Made by a program: the position numbers and the translations under genes
Source of the DNA: Butyrivibrio sp.
GTDB lineage: Bacteria > Bacillota > Clostridia > Lachnospirales > Lachnospiraceae
Direction of reading: 5' to 3'
Length of the DNA stretch: 64,000 nt
Assembly: GCA_015056655.1 (NCBI GenBank)
Contig: SVFV01000012.1
Span: 31,179 to 95,178, forward strand
Notes under the pieces: model-generated
Seen by the model: the letters and a program-made list of their open reading frames with translations, nothing else
The model's database searches: none
What the model was told of the DNA's origin: nothing
Part shown: one piece after another, positions 27,484-36,189 of the stretch
Numbering within the stretch: the stretch's first letter is position 1
Layout: every line of letters begins with the position of its first letter

Positions 27484-28694
27484 ATTGTTTTATCCCTTTT
27501 ACTAAAATTTACAATACCTGCACTGATAAAAAGTACAAAGAAAAGTGTTGCTCCAATTCTTGAAACAGCAAAAATAGTAACCAGTGCAGATATATATATT
27601 ATCCGATTCGACTTTTCATTAATCATCCTACTCAAGCCCAAAAAACCTATGATATACGATGTAATGAAATAAATCCCTCCACTTGCAACTAATGCAGCCA
27701 TATCAGAGCTTTGCCCATAATTACCCGTAGCAATTCTTTGAACTGACATATACTGTTTTGTATAATTTGTAACTCCAAAACCTACTCCAAGCAATGGGTG
27801 TCTTCTTAGAACATTCCATGCTACTAAGTAATCATCAACACGCACCAAATATGATTGCCCTATTGCAGTCTTTTTACGCATGAATATGATCCATATGGCA
27901 TAAGCCACAACACCCGCAAGTAATACAACAACAAAAAAAGTAATCATTCTTACTTTTTTGGGTAGCCTTCTGTAATTTTTCCAAATAATGCCAAAAACAC
28001 ATATCAGCATTGCAAAATAGCTTCCAGAAGAAAAAGTTGTCAGTATCGTTACTATAAGTAGTAACATCCTAAAAACATGCTTCTTTCCATGACTTTCTAC
28101 AATATACAATTCTGTTGCAAGTGCTACACATAGTATTGCTGCAAAAATTGTAGATTCACTATATATTGCCGCATTTTTGTAATCAAAAACATGACCACCG
28201 CTTACTTCAAAATATATTCCAAAATATGAATCTACGTAACGTGCTGGATTCCAATTGATATAGAACGAGCCAGTAGGGGTAATAATGTGCCAAATAGTAG
28301 CAAAACAATAAAAAAACAGTGAGATCAAAGCAATCGTACATACTGTGTTAATAAATGCTTTCAATATGCATTCCAGCATATTTTCGTTCATATATAACAA
28401 GGCAAAAATCAGTATCGGATAAAGAATATATTTGACCAAATATGTAAATGCATAATCACTAACACTATTACAATAGACTAGTATTGGCACATTAAAGAGC
28501 ATCCACCCTAATATCAGTTTTATTGCACTTCCACTAAGCAAATGTCCTCCAGATGTAATTATCAGTAATAGAGTAAAAAAAATGCATAAGATATCGAAAT
28601 GGCAATCTATATTCCCAACCTCATAAACGCTATGACAATTAAGAAGCAAAAGAACTGTGCATACATAGACCAAAAATTTCTTATAACTAATCAT
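27465..28694 (-). CDS. wzy: O-antigen/capsule polymerase (Wzy-like)
   Basis: A 409-residue protein with about ten membrane helices and one larger loop in the second half, as in Wzy polymerases. Segment RVDDYLVAWNVLRRHPLLGVGFG is the recurrent motif of the Wzy_C/O-antigen ligase fold. It would join flipped repeat units outside the membrane. The ATG shares one base with the stop of the upstream glycosyltransferase gene. Wzy sequences vary greatly, so assignment rests on topology, this motif and position next to Wzx. Confidence 0.82.
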   Translation of the reverse strand: MISYKKFLVYVCTVLLLLNCHSVYEVGNIDCHFDILCIFFTLLLIITSGGHLLSGSAIKLILGWMLFNVPILVYCNSVSDYAFTYLVKYILYPILIFALLYMNENMLECILKAFINTVCTIALISLFFYCFATIWHIITPTGSFYINWNPARYVDSYFGIYFEVSGGHVFDYKNAAIYSESTIFAAILCVALATELYIVESHGKKHVFRMLLLIVTILTTFSSGSYFAMLICVFGIIWKNYRRLPKKVRMITFFVVVLLAGVVAYAIWIIFMRKKTAIGQSYLVRVDDYLVAWNVLRRHPLLGVGFGVTNYTKQYMSVQRIATGNYGQSSDMAALVASGGIYFITSYIIGFLGLSRMINEKSNRIIYISALVTIFAVSRIGATLFFVLFISAGIVNFSKRDKTIWVQSR

Positions 28695-29722
28695 TATTGC
28701 ATCCCTATTTCTCTAAGCACCATTTTCAAGCTTTCACCATTTATGATTTTCTTTCTTATTTTCAAAACATTTTCTCTCATACAGGAATATTTCTCCTTAC
28801 TAACACCTTTTATTGTATCTGGCAATTCACTCAAATCACTTACTACAATTCCTATTTCGTTTTCGATTACATAATTAGAAATTGCTGCTTCGGTCCAGGT
28901 TATTACGGGAATACCACATGAAATATATAACGATAATTTGTGTGGGTTATTATATTTTAAATACTCCCCATTTTTTCCACCACACGTTCCTATATAATCT
29001 CCATCCCAAACCAATCCCCATCCACTGCTGATACGATAAGGCAAATCCTCTGGCGCAAACGTACCTTTATAGCATACATTTTCCCCTAATATATCCCCCT
29101 GAACGCCTTGCCCATACAGCTCAAACTCTAAGGATTCTATTCTATTCAGTTCATATATGTATCCGCTCTTATCTTTTGTAAGATTACCGGCGACCGCAAT
29201 CGTATTTATATCACAGCAATTAGAGTTTTGCTTGTTTCTATCCTCAATCAAATAATCAAATACCATCAATTTCTTTATGTCAGAAGTGCATCCATTGCTT
29301 TTAAGTAATTGCTCCATTTGACTGTTGTGGCAAATCACATAGTCATATCTGTTAAAACAGCTTATCTCCTTTTCTACCGAAGGCTTACCCAGTCGTACTG
29401 ATAAAACGTCATGCACAAGAAGCACAGTTGTAACGCCTTTAATTCTATGGAGAATACAAGCTAGCGTGCTCAGTAAAGAAGAATATTTGAAAGGAATATA
29501 TGGATGTTGTATTAATACAAATGAATTCTGTTCTATATTTGCAATTGAATATGCAAACACTCTTAATAATTTCAAAAAGACAGTAATGCCTGAATCTCCT
29601 GGTGAATACAGCACTACTCTCTTTGCTCCCATTGCATCTAAAATCTGTTCAACATCCTTTCTCGCCTTGCTTCCTGCGTTTTTACCATCTTCTCTATAGT
29701 TTTCAGCAAACAAATATTTCAT
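28694..29722 (-). CDS. Glycosyltransferase (Gtf3/galactofuranosyltransferase-like)
   Basis: A 342-residue soluble GT-B-like enzyme. The start MKYLFAENYREDGKNAGSKARKDVEQIL and the later LIQHPYIPF, then GWGLVWDGDYIGTCGGKNGEYLKYNNPHKLSLYISCGIPVITW, are the pattern of the Gtf3 and beta-1,6-galactofuranosyltransferase group, in which the NNPHK motif binds the nucleotide sugar. It would add a sugar, possibly Galf or Glc, to the lipid-linked unit. A strong hairpin with a T tract lies just before its start, inside the operon. Confidence 0.78.
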   Translation of the reverse strand: MKYLFAENYREDGKNAGSKARKDVEQILDAMGAKRVVLYSPGDSGITVFLKLLRVFAYSIANIEQNSFVLIQHPYIPFKYSSLLSTLACILHRIKGVTTVLLVHDVLSVRLGKPSVEKEISCFNRYDYVICHNSQMEQLLKSNGCTSDIKKLMVFDYLIEDRNKQNSNCCDINTIAVAGNLTKDKSGYIYELNRIESLEFELYGQGVQGDILGENVCYKGTFAPEDLPYRISSGWGLVWDGDYIGTCGGKNGEYLKYNNPHKLSLYISCGIPVITWTEAAISNYVIENEIGIVVSDLSELPDTIKGVSKEKYSCMRENVLKIRKKIINGESLKMVLREIGMQ

Positions 29723-29884
29723 ACCGCTCCCATCTAATAAGAAAAAAAGAGGTTCAAGTACATGTTCCAGAACCTCTTCTTACCTATTTTAACTTTTATC
29801 TTTCGCGAAAAACACAACTGTCTTTATCAAACACCGCTTCTGTACATACCACATTTAAAGCAAATCTATGTATTTACGTATAAC
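29723..29884 (-). promoter_or_regulatory. Intergenic region inside the operon with a terminator
   Basis: AAGAGGTTC (29747-29755) and GAACCTCTT (29770-29778) form a 9-bp perfect stem with a 14-base loop. On the minus strand the stem is followed by TTTTTC, so this is a strong intrinsic terminator between two glycosyltransferase genes of one operon. No coding sequence is present here. Read-through would need an antiterminator such as the LoaP encoded upstream. Confidence 0.7.
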
Positions 29885-30865
29885 TTACAATACTTGTATA
29901 ATTGCATCGATATAATTATCAATAAAATACTTACTAGCAGACTTTTCTGAATTCTGTTTGTGTTTGGATAACAGTCCTCTATCCGCTACATAAGCAAGCA
30001 GTTTTTCCCTTATTTCATTAGGAGAATTATTGACCAGATATCCATTATACCCATCTACTACTATTTCAGAGTTGTAACCGTAATCACTGGCAATTATTGA
30101 AAGTCCAGCTATCTTCGCCTCAATTAGTACCCCAGGTACGCCTTCATGTTTCCAGCTAGTTGGGAGCAACATGATGTCATACTTGGCTAATTCTTCATAG
30201 GTTTCTTCACCTTTTCCATTAAATTTGCCATGATAATATGCGTTAGGTAAGCCTTCTACAGCATTATTGAAAGAATCATCTATGTCAGGTTTTATATCGC
30301 CATAAAAATGAAACTCGATTTCAGGCATGCTCCTTGCCACATCAATGATTATCATAGCTCCTTTAGCTTTGGATATTGTTGAAAAAAATACGCATTTAAC
30401 CCTCTCATCCGATCTGTTCAGTCGGTAATTCTTAGCTGGTCGCTTTCTACAGTTAGGAAACAGCGCAACATTATTGAGCCCTTTTGACTCCAGCTTTCTC
30501 AACATACCATTTGTCTCAACATACATCTTCTTATACTGTTTTGCCATTAGCAAAGTATTATCACTCAATTCATCTGCCATAGTTCCGCCCATAACAAAAA
30601 CAATACTTCTTTCCATGCATTTTTTCTTTATCATATACAAAATTTTTGTGATGGTTTCCAATTTTCTATTAGACCCAATACCTACGATGAACTGACTGCC
30701 AAATAACAATGCTCTGCCTAAGTAAAGTACATTCTTGATCTTATTTGTGCTTACGTTTCTCTTAAGTACAGCAATTCTACTCAGTTCCTCAAAAATCAAT
30801 TCATTTTTATTTGTTACACCTCCATATGGAGGCGGAAAAGATCCTAAGTAATAAAACACTTTCAA
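29885..30865 (-). CDS. Glycosyltransferase family 4
   Basis: A 326-residue GT-B enzyme. The N-terminus MKVFYYLGSFPPPYGGVTNKNELIF is the usual acceptor-side Gly-rich loop, and the C-terminal domain includes YDIMLLPTSWKHEGVPGVLIEAKIAGLSIIASDYG with the EGxPGVLIEA donor-binding Glu. It would extend the lipid-linked oligosaccharide. Its start overlaps the CapA-like gene stop by 4 bases, so the two are translationally coupled. Confidence 0.9.
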   Translation of the reverse strand: MKVFYYLGSFPPPYGGVTNKNELIFEELSRIAVLKRNVSTNKIKNVLYLGRALLFGSQFIVGIGSNRKLETITKILYMIKKKCMERSIVFVMGGTMADELSDNTLLMAKQYKKMYVETNGMLRKLESKGLNNVALFPNCRKRPAKNYRLNRSDERVKCVFFSTISKAKGAMIIIDVARSMPEIEFHFYGDIKPDIDDSFNNAVEGLPNAYYHGKFNGKGEETYEELAKYDIMLLPTSWKHEGVPGVLIEAKIAGLSIIASDYGYNSEIVVDGYNGYLVNNSPNEIREKLLAYVADRGLLSKHKQNSEKSASKYFIDNYIDAIIQVL

Positions 30866-31884
30866 TGCGATTCTCCCTTTATCCCTGTATTTACTAATAT
30901 CCGTATAATTTTATCCCTAACATAAAGCCATGGAAAATGGAGCATATTTATTAGATCTGATTCTGATGAAAATATTGGTAGCAATTTCTTTTTTCTTCTA
31001 TTTTTCTTGAAATATTTCAAATATTGATTTCTATTATAGTCTGTGTATTCAGCAATGATTTCTTTCTCATCATACAGGTCATTAAAGGAAACTGTAGTCT
31101 CTCCATCATACTCATACTGTAAGAAGGACCATTTTCCTTCATCCAATTGAGCAACCATCTCTTTTTTTGAAATCATTGGGAATCTGAGCTTTCCTCTGAA
31201 ATATTTTCCATCCGGAAACAAAAAATTCCCAAGGCTGTATATAATCATTTTGTCATCATAACTCTCAACCTGCTGAACCAAATGAGGATGATGACCAATC
31301 ACACAATATGCTCCCCATTCTATACATCTATGAGCCAACAACCGATGTGCGGGCATTGGTAATATTTCCAATTCGTAGTCCCAATGGAACACAGGTATGA
31401 TTCTAGCTTTCGGGTATTTGCTCCGTACATTCTCTATGCAATGTTTAACATTATGAAATGACAACTGATTTATGACTACGCTATTTTTATCTTTCTTTCT
31501 GCAGCCTATAACATCCCATCCAAATCCTAAAAGTGCATATTGATGATTGTCTTCATCAATGATTACTGGTCTCGCAGCTTCAGTTCTACTTCTTCCTGCT
31601 CCAAAATATTTTATGTTATTTTCATTGAGAAGTTTTATGGTGTTCTCATATTCTCCGCCAAAATCATTTACATGATTATTTGCCAAACAAACGGCTTTAA
31701 TTCCAAGTCTTTTCATCACATCGATCACATCTACATAATTACAAACCTTATAGGTGTTTAAGGCCGTCTTATCCAAATTTATGAGTCCCTCAAGGTTGCC
31801 TATTCCGCACCCCTTAAGTTTTACACTTGTCTCAATATTAAATGATACTCCGTATGGAATAGCGATATCCCCGCAAAAAAACAT
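30862..31884 (-). CDS. CapA family protein (metallophosphatase fold)
   Basis: A 340-residue protein of the CapA/PgsA family, with MFFCGDIAIPYGV, CLANNHVNDFGGEY, PVFHWDYELEILP and YCVIGHHPHLVQQVE supplying the metal-binding Asp, Asn and His residues of a calcineurin-like fold. CapA proteins act in poly-gamma-glutamate or polysaccharide capsules. This copy lacks a signal peptide or membrane segment, unlike classical CapA. Its place between glycosyltransferases suggests a modification step; the substrate is unknown. Confidence 0.85.
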   Translation of the reverse strand: MFFCGDIAIPYGVSFNIETSVKLKGCGIGNLEGLINLDKTALNTYKVCNYVDVIDVMKRLGIKAVCLANNHVNDFGGEYENTIKLLNENNIKYFGAGRSRTEAARPVIIDEDNHQYALLGFGWDVIGCRKKDKNSVVINQLSFHNVKHCIENVRSKYPKARIIPVFHWDYELEILPMPAHRLLAHRCIEWGAYCVIGHHPHLVQQVESYDDKMIIYSLGNFLFPDGKYFRGKLRFPMISKKEMVAQLDEGKWSFLQYEYDGETTVSFNDLYDEKEIIAEYTDYNRNQYLKYFKKNRRKKKLLPIFSSESDLINMLHFPWLYVRDKIIRILVNTGIKGESH

Positions 31885-31910
31885 TTATGACCTCCTGCTG
31901 TGAGCAGAAG

Positions 31911-32976
31911 TCATCCAAAAATATCATCAACCAAGTGCATCAGAACATGTTTCGAATCATATTTTTTGCTGTACTCGAAAGCCGTATTTTTCATCTTCCG
32001 TCGCTTTTCCGTGTTGTCGGCAAGTTCTAAAATATATCTAGCATATTCCTCTATACCATTCACCGGAAATAGTCTACCGTTTTTGTCATTAATAATAACA
32101 TTCTGAAATGCAGGTAAATCAGTGGCCAATACAATTATTCCATTTTCAAAGGCATCTAAAAAAATACCTGGAAACCCCTCAGCTTTCCATCTAGTTGGAA
32201 AAAGAAGGACATCATATTTTCCCAAGTAATCATTTATATCGTCTCTCTTAACACTGCCGCAGTATTTCACGTTTTTACCTGAATGGCCGATTATTTCTTC
32301 GAAAATGACTTCATACTCTTCCTTGACAGGCCCGATAATATCTAAAGATATATCATCCCTGTTTTCGAGTTTTTTCATAATCTGTACAGCAGTGTCAATC
32401 CCTTTGTTTTCATCTATTCTGGAAAAAGTACATATTTTTAATTCTGAAGTGTTTTTTTCAGGTATGGCATTTCTATATATCTTCTTAAAATTCGGCATAT
32501 AATATACCTTATCAAGTCCTACTTCCTTGTATTTTTCCAGCATATACATAGTCTCAACATATATTGCCGTAATGGAGTGTTCTAAGAATATATTTACCCT
32601 GTTTAAGAATTCATACCTAATTCCACCAATACAAATCTCATACACTTTTCTTTTGAATATTTTGTTTATCAAATACATGATTGGTAAGAGTCTAAAATAA
32701 CCGGTGGATGCAAGAATCACTATTATATTGTCACAGTTCCGAAATATCTTTATAAGGCTTGCAATAGCTGTACAGATATCCTGCTTTTTCCCTACATCAA
32801 GGATATCTATCCAGCTCTGACTGAATGCATTATCTGAGCACCCCCCCCCGAATCTCAGAAGCGATGTTTTGATTCTCCGTGTACTCGAACAAATACGCTA
32901 ATAATTCTCTTGTTTTCGTTATCTGACCACCTATGGTATCTTTGTTCCCTAGGTTTCCTATAAAGCCTATTTTCAT
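31911..32976 (-). pseudogene. Glycosyltransferase family 4, frame broken at a G9 tract
   Basis: The gene starts with ATG at 32976 after AAAGGGAG and reads MKIGFIGNLGNKDTIGGQITKTRELLAYL, a normal GT4 N-terminus. At 32841-32849 the coding strand has nine consecutive G; the frame then runs to a TAA at 32830-32832 after 48 codons. With eight G the frame continues as RGGCSDNAFSQSWIDILDVGKK into an open frame down to 31911, giving a 354-residue enzyme with FPTRWKAEGFPGIFLDAFENG as the donor site. The downstream part alone (from GTG 32720) is a 269-residue fragment without the N-terminal domain. As read the gene is off; it is either phase-variable or a sequencing error. Confidence 0.85.
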
Positions 32977-32988
32977 ATAACTCCCTTT

Positions 32989-34395
32989 TTAAAGATATTC
33001 CTCAACATTCATTCTCTGATCAATAATTGAATACTTCCCATTTGCCTTAGGCTTTAGACTATCAACAAACTCAACCGAAAAGATAATTTTCCCCATAGTT
33101 CTTTTTGTAAACGTCTCTTCGATGGCTTTTTTTGCGACTTCTTGGTTTACGCCTGTATTCAAAACTACTCTTACAAGTACTGCGCCTTTTACTTCTTGAT
33201 AAAATTGATATCTTGTCATGTAGTCATATATTACAGAGTGAACCTCAAGTGAAGCCATCGATACAGGAACACCATCACAATTAATGAGTAAATCCTTTTG
33301 CTTTCTACCATAAATAGTCTTCAGAGTATCTTTTTTTCGATATGACATATTTATCCATTCCGACATATCGCCAGTCTTATATCTTATTAATGGCATGCCA
33401 TAATTATAAAGACTTGTACCGACAAGCTCGCCGCTTTTATTCTCTTCATTTATCACTACACCATTAGAATCTATAATTTCTGTTATTCCATATATTGGTT
33501 CTGGTGTATACTCACCTGATTCATGATCCTGCGCAGCTATTATGACTCTTTCCGACATACCATAAAATGTTAGTACAGGTGCCTCTATTATTTTTTCAAC
33601 ATATTCTTTCTGTTCTGCCGTTATTGTTTCACTAATTCCAATAAAGCACTTGAATTTGTGGTTTAGCCCGCCTCTCTTTTCAATGTGTTTACACAGCAGG
33701 TACATAGCAGACATATATCCATATGCCACATCCGGTCTATACTTCTCAATTGCTCTGCAGTACTCATCCATTCGAGCATCAGTCATATCAAAAATATTTA
33801 TGCTTAATTCCCTTTTAAAGGAATCCCATTGTGTGTTTTTTCCCCTCTTCTGATTAGCAAATGTTTTACCCCTAAGGATCAGTTTTTTGCACTTTGTAGT
33901 GTAGCCATATTTCCCAAAAAAGTAGTAAGTGTATGCCAAATCCCTTATGTGACTATCCTTTTGTACATAAAAACCGGTAGGAACTCCAGTAGACCCGGAT
34001 GTTGTTATGTATACCAAATCCTCTTGCTTAAATTCATCCGATATTAACCTGTCTCTGTTATTTACGAGTATCTCCTTCGTCAGAAATGGTATTCTATCCA
34101 AGTCTGACTTTGTTTTTATGCTTTTGGGATCAATTCCATTTACGTCAAATAACTCCTTATAATACTCCGTATGATTGTAGGCATATTGTATTATCCTTTG
34201 AAGCTTTGCGTTTTCTTCTATTAAGAGTTCCTCCTCAGATAAAGAGTGAATTCTTTCGATTTCGTTCTTTTCTCTTGAAAAGGTGGGGGTATATCTGATT
34301 TTTTCCGGCATAAGATTATAAAATGGGCCGAAAATATTCAATAGCTCTGGCGGAACCTTATTGTAATATTTCAATACAAAATGAATAAGTGACAT
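32989..34395 (-). CDS. PaaK/CapK-like adenylate-forming enzyme
   Basis: A 468-residue protein related to phenylacetate-CoA ligases and to CapK proteins of capsule loci. The ATP-binding motif is YITTSGSTGVPTGFY at about residues 128-142, followed by YGMSERVI and YKTGDMSEW. Members in polysaccharide clusters are thought to activate an acyl group for transfer to the polymer, but the substrate is not known. It lies between the two genes interrupted by G tracts. Confidence 0.85.
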   Translation of the reverse strand: MSLIHFVLKYYNKVPPELLNIFGPFYNLMPEKIRYTPTFSREKNEIERIHSLSEEELLIEENAKLQRIIQYAYNHTEYYKELFDVNGIDPKSIKTKSDLDRIPFLTKEILVNNRDRLISDEFKQEDLVYITTSGSTGVPTGFYVQKDSHIRDLAYTYYFFGKYGYTTKCKKLILRGKTFANQKRGKNTQWDSFKRELSINIFDMTDARMDEYCRAIEKYRPDVAYGYMSAMYLLCKHIEKRGGLNHKFKCFIGISETITAEQKEYVEKIIEAPVLTFYGMSERVIIAAQDHESGEYTPEPIYGITEIIDSNGVVINEENKSGELVGTSLYNYGMPLIRYKTGDMSEWINMSYRKKDTLKTIYGRKQKDLLINCDGVPVSMASLEVHSVIYDYMTRYQFYQEVKGAVLVRVVLNTGVNQEVAKKAIEETFTKRTMGKIIFSVEFVDSLKPKANGKYSIIDQRMNVEEYL

Positions 34396-34485
34396 TTTTC
34401 ATAGACCTTCTTAAGCTTTTCTATTGTTCAAATCAAAGCACGCTTGCATTCTAGCTAATTGTCTGTATCTTTCATATATAAAATC

Positions 34486-34929
34486 TTAGCCGGTCCCCCC
34501 ACAGACCGCTCCGGAGGGTACATCGTTGATAACGACAGCATTTGCGCCAATTATCACATCATCTCCTATAACTATAGGTCCAATGACTTTTGCTCCAGTT
34601 CCGATATGGACTCGTTTTCCGATCACTGGAACATCCCGACGTATTGATTCATATTCAGGGATTTTCTTGTTTGAATTTCCTCCACCGCCACCTATGGTAA
34701 CATTTGAGCCAATAATGCAATCTTCTCCTATTTTGGCTCTTTTATGTATTATCACTCCCATCCCTTTGTAACCAAAAAGAGTTCCTTTCCCAATCTCTGC
34801 TTCAGGTGGTATGTAACAATTATGAATAAGATAAATCCAACTTCTATATAGACTCGCAAGCGGTTTCAAATGATGCATATATAGCCATCGTTCTCTCCTA
34901 TACTTATTTATTGCATTCATAAAGTTCAT
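34486..34929 (-). CDS. Hexapeptide acetyltransferase (CysE-like), C-terminus changed by a G6 tract
   Basis: A left-handed beta-helix acyltransferase of the serine O-acetyltransferase type, 147 residues as read. Repeats such as EIGKGTLFGYKGMGVIIHKRAKIGEDCIIGSNVTIGGGG and VHIGTGAKVIGPIVIGDDVIIGANAVVINDVPSGAV form the helix with the acetyl-CoA site. Normally a tail with G-PAK-I follows. Here the coding strand has six G at 34495-34500 and the frame ends as GGTG-stop. With five G (or eight) it continues to GPAKILYMKDTDN and a stop at 34455-34457. So the last 10 or more residues are lost in this version. The enzyme would acetylate a sugar or serine of the polysaccharide. Confidence 0.85.
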   Translation of the reverse strand: MNFMNAINKYRRERWLYMHHLKPLASLYRSWIYLIHNCYIPPEAEIGKGTLFGYKGMGVIIHKRAKIGEDCIIGSNVTIGGGGGNSNKKIPEYESIRRDVPVIGKRVHIGTGAKVIGPIVIGDDVIIGANAVVINDVPSGAVCGGTG

Positions 34930-34968
34930 AGTAGTTTACTCCACTAATTTGTCTCGAAACACTCGTTT

Positions 34969-36177
34969 TTACAGATGATAGCATTTACCTGTGTAAATGT
35001 GCCTTGTATCGAGCACAGTCTTATCCTTGAGTTTCTCAAACTGTCCTTTTATCTCGTCATGACCAACCATGATAACTACCATGTCTACGCTATTCAAGAA
35101 CCCATTTAATTCATGCCATTGATTAGGAACTACGTCTTTCTCAACAAAAGGGTCGTAGACCTGCACCATTCCACCACTTAAAGCATCGTTCATCCTTTCC
35201 AGCATCTGAAGTGTAGGTGATTCTCTTATATCATCAACGTTTTCCTTATATGTCAGGCCATATACTCCAACTCTCCGCACATCCTTAAGATCTTCTTCCC
35301 TCATAATCTGACTGATTCTGTGTATTACATATCTCGGCATTCCATCATTTATCTTGCGAGCCTGCAAAATAATATTTGCAAGTCCCGGATAATCACCCAC
35401 CAAAAACCATGGATCTACAGAAATACAATGTCCCCCTACACCAGGACCTGGTGATAAAATATTTACTCGCGGATGTTGATTTGCAATGCGAATAATCTCG
35501 TAAACATCCATACCACCTTCCCGACATATTTTAGCCAGTTCATTAGCAAATGCTATATTAATGTCACGAAATGTGTTTTCAACAACCTTAGTCATCTCAG
35601 CAGTACGAATATCTGTTACCGTTATCTCACCTTGGCAGAAAGATGAATAAATTCCTTTTATCTTCTCTCCAATTACAGGATCATCTGCTCCAATTGTTCG
35701 GTTATTATGTAAAAGCTCATATACCATGTTTCCAGGGATGATACGTTCCGGCGCATGGACAAGGCTGACATGTTTCTCCTGTCCATCTACCACAGGTCTT
35801 ACATACTTATCAATAGTACCGGGTGAGATAGTAGATTCTATTACAATTGTTGCATTCTCAGGCGCAACCTCTAAAGCTGCCTTAACACCTGCTACAACAT
35901 AGGAAGCATCCACTGTTTTGAATTTCTTATCATAAGGTGTTGGCACTGAAATAATGTATGTATCGGTAACCTGATACTCAGTAGTAAATTTTATGCCTGC
36001 TTTAATTGCATCATGAAACAGTTCATCAAGTCCATCTTCCTTAAATGTTGTATATCCTGCATTTAGCGTAGCAACAAGTTCTTTATTGTAGTCTGTTCCG
36101 ACAACCTCAACTCCATGTGAAGCCAACATAAGAGCCGTCGGAAGCCCTATGTAGCCAAGCCCGATTATATTAACCAT
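34969..36177 (-). CDS. wecC: UDP-N-acetyl-D-mannosamine dehydrogenase
   Basis: A 402-residue NAD-dependent enzyme that oxidises UDP-ManNAc at C6 to UDP-ManNAcA. It has the Rossmann motif GLGYIGLPTALM at residues 5-16, the substrate-binding ENTFRDINIAFANEL, the catalytic Cys251 in GGHCISVDPWFLV and the C-terminal KTVLDTRHIYTGKCY. The residue pattern is that of WecC rather than UDP-glucose dehydrogenase. With wecB at the end of the operon it predicts ManNAcA in the polymer. Confidence 0.95.
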   Translation of the reverse strand: MVNIIGLGYIGLPTALMLASHGVEVVGTDYNKELVATLNAGYTTFKEDGLDELFHDAIKAGIKFTTEYQVTDTYIISVPTPYDKKFKTVDASYVVAGVKAALEVAPENATIVIESTISPGTIDKYVRPVVDGQEKHVSLVHAPERIIPGNMVYELLHNNRTIGADDPVIGEKIKGIYSSFCQGEITVTDIRTAEMTKVVENTFRDINIAFANELAKICREGGMDVYEIIRIANQHPRVNILSPGPGVGGHCISVDPWFLVGDYPGLANIILQARKINDGMPRYVIHRISQIMREEDLKDVRRVGVYGLTYKENVDDIRESPTLQMLERMNDALSGGMVQVYDPFVEKDVVPNQWHELNGFLNSVDMVVIMVGHDEIKGQFEKLKDKTVLDTRHIYTGKCYHL

Positions 36178-36189
36178 TTTTCATACTCC

